The notes under the pieces: model-generated | Seen by the model: only the letters and a program-made list of their open reading frames with translations | The model's database searches: none | What the model was told of the DNA's origin: nothing | Source of the DNA: Rhodothermaceae bacterium | GTDB taxonomy: Bacteria; Bacteroidota; Rhodothermia; Rhodothermales; JAHEMB01 | NCBI GenBank assembly: GCA_024643915.1 | Contig: JAHEMB010000117.1 | Coordinates: forward strand, 1 to 8,179 | Direction of reading: 5' to 3' | DNA: 8,179 bases | Program-made: the position numbers and the translations under genes | Shown: in pieces, positions 5,459-8,179 of the stretch | How the letters are laid out: every line of letters begins with the position of its first letter | Position numbering within the stretch: the first letter of the stretch is position 1

Positions 5459-7471
5459 TCACCCCCACACCAACTCCGGCACCGAACCCGTGGCGTCGAT
5501 ACGGGCGTGCCGGGCGCCGATGCGCAGGGACCAGCCCTGCGGCGTCTGCTCGACCGCAAGGGTCGGGGGCGCTTCCTCTCCCGCCGGTTGCGCCACCAGG
5601 ACGGTAGCGACTTCCACACGCTGCGACGCCTCCGTCAGCACCTCCACGAAAGGATACCGCCCGAGGTCGTCGGGCAGCTCCAGCCGATCCTGCCGCACCT
5701 TGACCGGCACGTTGGCGGCCGTCCGGCCATGCAGGCGCGCCTTCGGGCGGCGGACGGTGAAGGCCCCGCCCTCGCCCACTTCGATCCCCGCCTGGTCGTC
5801 CCGGTTCTCCGGGTGGAACCGCACCGCGACGGTAGAAGGCGCATCGGCTTTGTCGATCTGGTCGAACACGATCACCACATTCGGCTTGGCGAAGAGCACG
5901 CTGCGCAGCACACGGGTCACGTCGGGATCGACGAGGGCGTAGCCGTGGGTGGCGTTGCTGCACCACCAGACGACGTCGCCCCGGTCCACGTAGCGCACGA
6001 TGCGCGCCTCGGCCTGGCCGGCGTTGGTGCCCTCCTCGCCGTTGTGGTACTGGTGGCCCTGCCCGTCGAGGAGGACGGCGTTGTGGGCGGCGGTGAGGCG
6101 GAGCGGCCAGCCGGGCTGCCGCCAGTCGTAGGCCGCACCGTAGGGGTCGGTCAGCAGGCGCTCGCCGTAGGCCTTGAAGAGGAAGCTGTTGCGGTCGGCG
6201 TGCTCGTGGTTGGCGGGCATCCCGCTGCGGAAGGCCAGCACGCTGTCCTCGGGCGCCCAGCCCGTCCGACAGACGACCCAGTCGAGGTCAAAGCGCTGGT
6301 TCTTGAGCGCATCCGGCGGCGGCGTGGCGGGCCGCTGGGGGTGGTACCAGAGGAAGTCGGCGAAATAGGCGGGGGAGGAGAACTGCTCGGCGAGGTACTG
6401 CGCCAGCCCGTCGTGCCCGTGGTTGGCGATCCAGAGGGGCACCGCCGGATACACGTTGCGCCGGGCATCGCTGAAGTTGACGATCTCCCGCTCCTTGCCC
6501 TCCAGGTCCAGCCCCGTCTGCATCCCCATCAGGTGCTCGGCGAGGCCGTAGAAATTCGCCTCGTCGATCCAGTCGATGTCGCCGCGCGTGCGGTAATGGG
6601 CCTCCAGGAAAAGGAAGAGCGAGTGGAGCGCGTAGTTGACGTAACTGACACCTTCGAAGTAGCTGCCGTCCGGGCTGTAAAGATCGAGGAATGCGCGCGC
6701 GCTGGCAACGGCACGGTCGAGCCATTTTTCGGCGCGGTCGTCCTGACCAAGTACGGCCAGGGCACCCAGACCCAGGCCCATCGTCGGGATCGCCTTGAGG
6801 TTGGTCTGATCGAGGATCCAGGGCCAGCGATCCATGCTGATCTCGTACTGCCCCTGGTGCTCGTCGTCGAAGCGCCAGCCCACGACCTCCTCCTTGTGGG
6901 CCATCCCCCAGAGAGCCAGGTAGCACGGCGCGCAGCCTTTGTCCGCCACATTTTGCAGCAGGGCGGCCTGCATCCCCGCATCGAGTTCCTCAGCCAGGAC
7001 CTCGCGCGCGAACAGCATCACCTTGGTGGCAAGGGAAGCGCGCATGAGGCCGAGGACCGTGTCGTCTTCGAGCAGATAATCCCACTTCGGCAGGGCCAGC
7101 GTCGTCTCGATACCGAAGCGGACGAGTTCCTTGCGTGCCGGCTCCCCGGTAATGAGGTAGAGCAGGCTCTCGCGCAGGACGGCGTCGAGGGTCCACCGGA
7201 AATCGGAAAGCAGGTCACCCGTCTCCGTGACTTTGGCGATGGCCTGCCGCGCCTCTTCATGATCGACCTGCCGCCACGCCTCAAAGTGCGGCGCCAGCAG
7301 AGGCGTCTGGGCGTTGGCCCGGATACGCGGGACGTCCTCGGGGTCGAAAAATAGCCGGGGCACGCCGTCTGCTACCCTGGTCGCGCCTGCAACGGTGCGG
7401 AAAGGCCAGGCGGGCAGGAAGGAAAAGGCAAGGGCGCCGCCGGCCAGGCGCAGGGCTTCTCTTCTTTTCAT
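5459..7471 (-). CDS. Exported heparinase II/III family protein, putative polysaccharide lyase (Tat signal)
   Basis: The protein is 670 residues long. The N-terminus MKRREALRLAGGALAFSFLP is a twin-arginine-type signal (KRRE, then a modest hydrophobic stretch) with likely cleavage after VAGA (residue 30). This points to export of a folded protein to the periplasm or beyond. Residues 40-380 form an alpha/alpha toroid with the family pattern DQTNLKAIP (221-229) and DGSYFEGVSYVNY (268-280). The beta-sandwich part begins at CRTGWAPED (401-409) and carries H422-E-H424-A-D426-R-N428-S-F, then LLTDPYG (439-445) and AHNAVLLDGQGHQ (462-474), all typical of the heparinase II/III C-terminal domain. A CAPC motif (180-183) is unusual. 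Heparinase-fold lyases beta-eliminate uronate-containing chains such as heparan sulfate, alginate or ulvan; which one is used here cannot be told. The gene lies 37 nt downstream of the symporter and 38 nt upstream of a second lyase. Confidence 0.92.
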   Translation of the reverse strand: MKRREALRLAGGALAFSFLPAWPFRTVAGATRVADGVPRLFFDPEDVPRIRANAQTPLLAPHFEAWRQVDHEEARQAIAKVTETGDLLSDFRWTLDAVLRESLLYLITGEPARKELVRFGIETTLALPKWDYLLEDDTVLGLMRASLATKVMLFAREVLAEELDAGMQAALLQNVADKGCAPCYLALWGMAHKEEVVGWRFDDEHQGQYEISMDRWPWILDQTNLKAIPTMGLGLGALAVLGQDDRAEKWLDRAVASARAFLDLYSPDGSYFEGVSYVNYALHSLFLFLEAHYRTRGDIDWIDEANFYGLAEHLMGMQTGLDLEGKEREIVNFSDARRNVYPAVPLWIANHGHDGLAQYLAEQFSSPAYFADFLWYHPQRPATPPPDALKNQRFDLDWVVCRTGWAPEDSVLAFRSGMPANHEHADRNSFLFKAYGERLLTDPYGAAYDWRQPGWPLRLTAAHNAVLLDGQGHQYHNGEEGTNAGQAEARIVRYVDRGDVVWWCSNATHGYALVDPDVTRVLRSVLFAKPNVVIVFDQIDKADAPSTVAVRFHPENRDDQAGIEVGEGGAFTVRRPKARLHGRTAANVPVKVRQDRLELPDDLGRYPFVEVLTEASQRVEVATVLVAQPAGEEAPPTLAVEQTPQGWSLRIGARHARIDATGSVPELVWG

Positions 7472-7508
7472 AGCGTGGATTCAGTACCGTTAGATTTTTC
7501 TTGCGTCA

Positions 7509-8179
7509 TCAGAGGCTCGCCTCCTCTGGCACTTCGCGCGCTACGCGCCGCTCGTACCGCCGCGTGCCGTACACCACGAGCACGCCCAGCCCGATGGCCA
7601 GCACACCCGCCACGACGTTCAGGAGGGCGCCGCCCGTGCCGTATCCCACCGCCGCCATCACCAACAGCAGCCCGCCGATGACCACCCCCAGCCGCCCGGC
7701 CAGCCGGTAGGCTTGCAGGCCGCGCAGGTCCAGCTTCTGCCCCACCGCCAGCGCGGGCGTCCGTAGATCCGTTTCCAATGAAAGAATGCGCTCCTTAAAC
7801 GCCCCCTCGCGCCGGTGCACGAGCGCCGAACCGAAGAAGCACGCCGTCGAGGCGACGATGCCAACGAGCGTGTTCAGCTCGTACCGGCCCATCTCCAGCC
7901 CGAAAAGCGTCAGTTCGATGTTTGTAAAAATGTCGCCGAAGGATGCCACCGGGAGGCCGAGGGCGAGGTTGGCCGCCACGTCGGCTGCGAGGACGGCCAG
8001 GACGCCCACGCCGAAGGCCGTCATCCCCGACCACCAGGGGGTGCGCGTGTACACAAGGCCGAGGATGACGGGGATGAACATGGGCGGGCTGTAGAGCGAG
8101 TTCGCCCGGAGGTAGACGTCGAACGCCCCCCCGAAGCGCTCCATGTTGAGCGCAATCCAGATGGCTGCGACGCCCATCA
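7509..8179 (-). CDS. Sodium:solute symporter (SSS family), C-terminal part only
   Basis: The frame is open to the right edge, and the visible 222-plus residues end at TGA 7509-7511. Family members usually exceed 450 residues, so the first visible Met is internal. Several hydrophobic helices are evident, at about residues 32-43, 51-74, 101-120 and two close together at 162-203 (counted from the visible Met). The block SLYSPPMFIPVILGLVYTRT (27-46) is like the SSS region where a helix ends in a glycine-rich loop before a positively charged turn. The gene ends in a basic, cytoplasmic-looking tail (GTRRYERRVAREVPEEASL). SSS transporters bring in sugars, sialic acid, uronates or other small solutes with Na+. 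Directly upstream of two exported lyases, it is the likely importer of their mono- or disaccharide products. Assignment rests on hydrophobicity pattern, local similarity and context. Confidence 0.8.
   Translation of the reverse strand, partial: MGVAAIWIALNMERFGGAFDVYLRANSLYSPPMFIPVILGLVYTRTPWWSGMTAFGVGVLAVLAADVAANLALGLPVASFGDIFTNIELTLFGLEMGRYELNTLVGIVASTACFFGSALVHRREGAFKERILSLETDLRTPALAVGQKLDLRGLQAYRLAGRLGVVIGGLLLVMAAVGYGTGGALLNVVAGVLAIGLGVLVVYGTRRYERRVAREVPEEASL

Noticed and set aside
5421..5463. Inverted repeat GGTGAG/CTCACC between the two lyase genes
   Set aside because: The stem is only 6 bp with a loop of about 31 nt, and no T-tract follows. It is likely chance, and insufficient for a terminator or operator call.
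3360..5942. Open frame of 860 codons on the plus strand
   Set aside because: It lies antisense over the 749-residue lyase gene and part of the next one. Its translation is rich in Arg/Val/Gly/His without domain motifs, as expected from the complement of GC-rich coding DNA, whereas the minus-strand frames carry signal peptides and family motifs.
5438..7354. Open frame of 638 codons on the plus strand
   Set aside because: It is antisense to the Tat-exported lyase, has a biased composition (Val, Glu, Arg, His) and no recognisable domain. It is a GC-driven shadow.
7510..7528. 6-bp hairpin at the end of the symporter gene (CAGAGG/CCTCTG)
   Set aside because: It is a short stem at the stop codon, and the minus-strand transcript has A-rich rather than U-rich sequence after it, so it is not an intrinsic terminator. 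The next gene begins 37 nt on in the same direction.

Overview
The window is GC-rich and gene-dense. It reads as part of a carbohydrate (probably uronate-containing glycan) utilisation locus of a free-living bacterium. No gene has a well-placed Shine-Dalgarno sequence, apart from a purine-rich GAGG-type stretch before the epimerase start. Together with the protein families present (heparinase II/III-like lyases, a PhyH dioxygenase, a xylose-isomerase-like TIM barrel, a DapA-like lyase/aldolase and an SSS symporter), this fits a GC-rich Bacteroidota relative such as Rhodothermota. Planctomycetota or Verrucomicrobiota cannot be excluded. The taxon is an inference.

Layout: there are three transcription blocks. 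(1) Right half, minus strand, read from 8179 down to 3171: the C-terminal part of a sodium:solute symporter, a Tat-type exported heparinase II/III-family protein (5459-7471), and a Sec-type exported heparinase II/III-like protein (3171-5420). The gaps are 37 and 38 nt, so these are probably one operon. (2) Middle, plus strand: a sugar phosphate isomerase/epimerase-type TIM barrel (2313-3167), tail-to-tail with the second lyase with only 3 nt between the stop codons. (3) Left, minus strand: an atypical NAD-dependent epimerase/dehydratase (1199-2248), a PhyH-type Fe(II)/2-oxoglutarate dioxygenase (339-1172) and the first 98 codons of a dihydrodipicolinate-synthase-family enzyme (1-296). This block starts 64 bp from the isomerase in divergent orientation.

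Working model (inference): the exported lyases cut an acidic polysaccharide outside the cytoplasm, the Na+ symporter takes up the products, and the cytoplasmic isomerase, epimerase, dioxygenase and DapA-like enzyme process them. No substrate can be named from sequence. The window shows no SusC/SusD pair, sulfatase or regulator.

There is no gene-free stretch over 300 bases. I saw no RNA gene, CRISPR array, IS element or convincing intrinsic terminator. The one distinct non-coding element is an AT-rich heptad inverted repeat at 303-358, which overlaps the 3' end of the PhyH gene.
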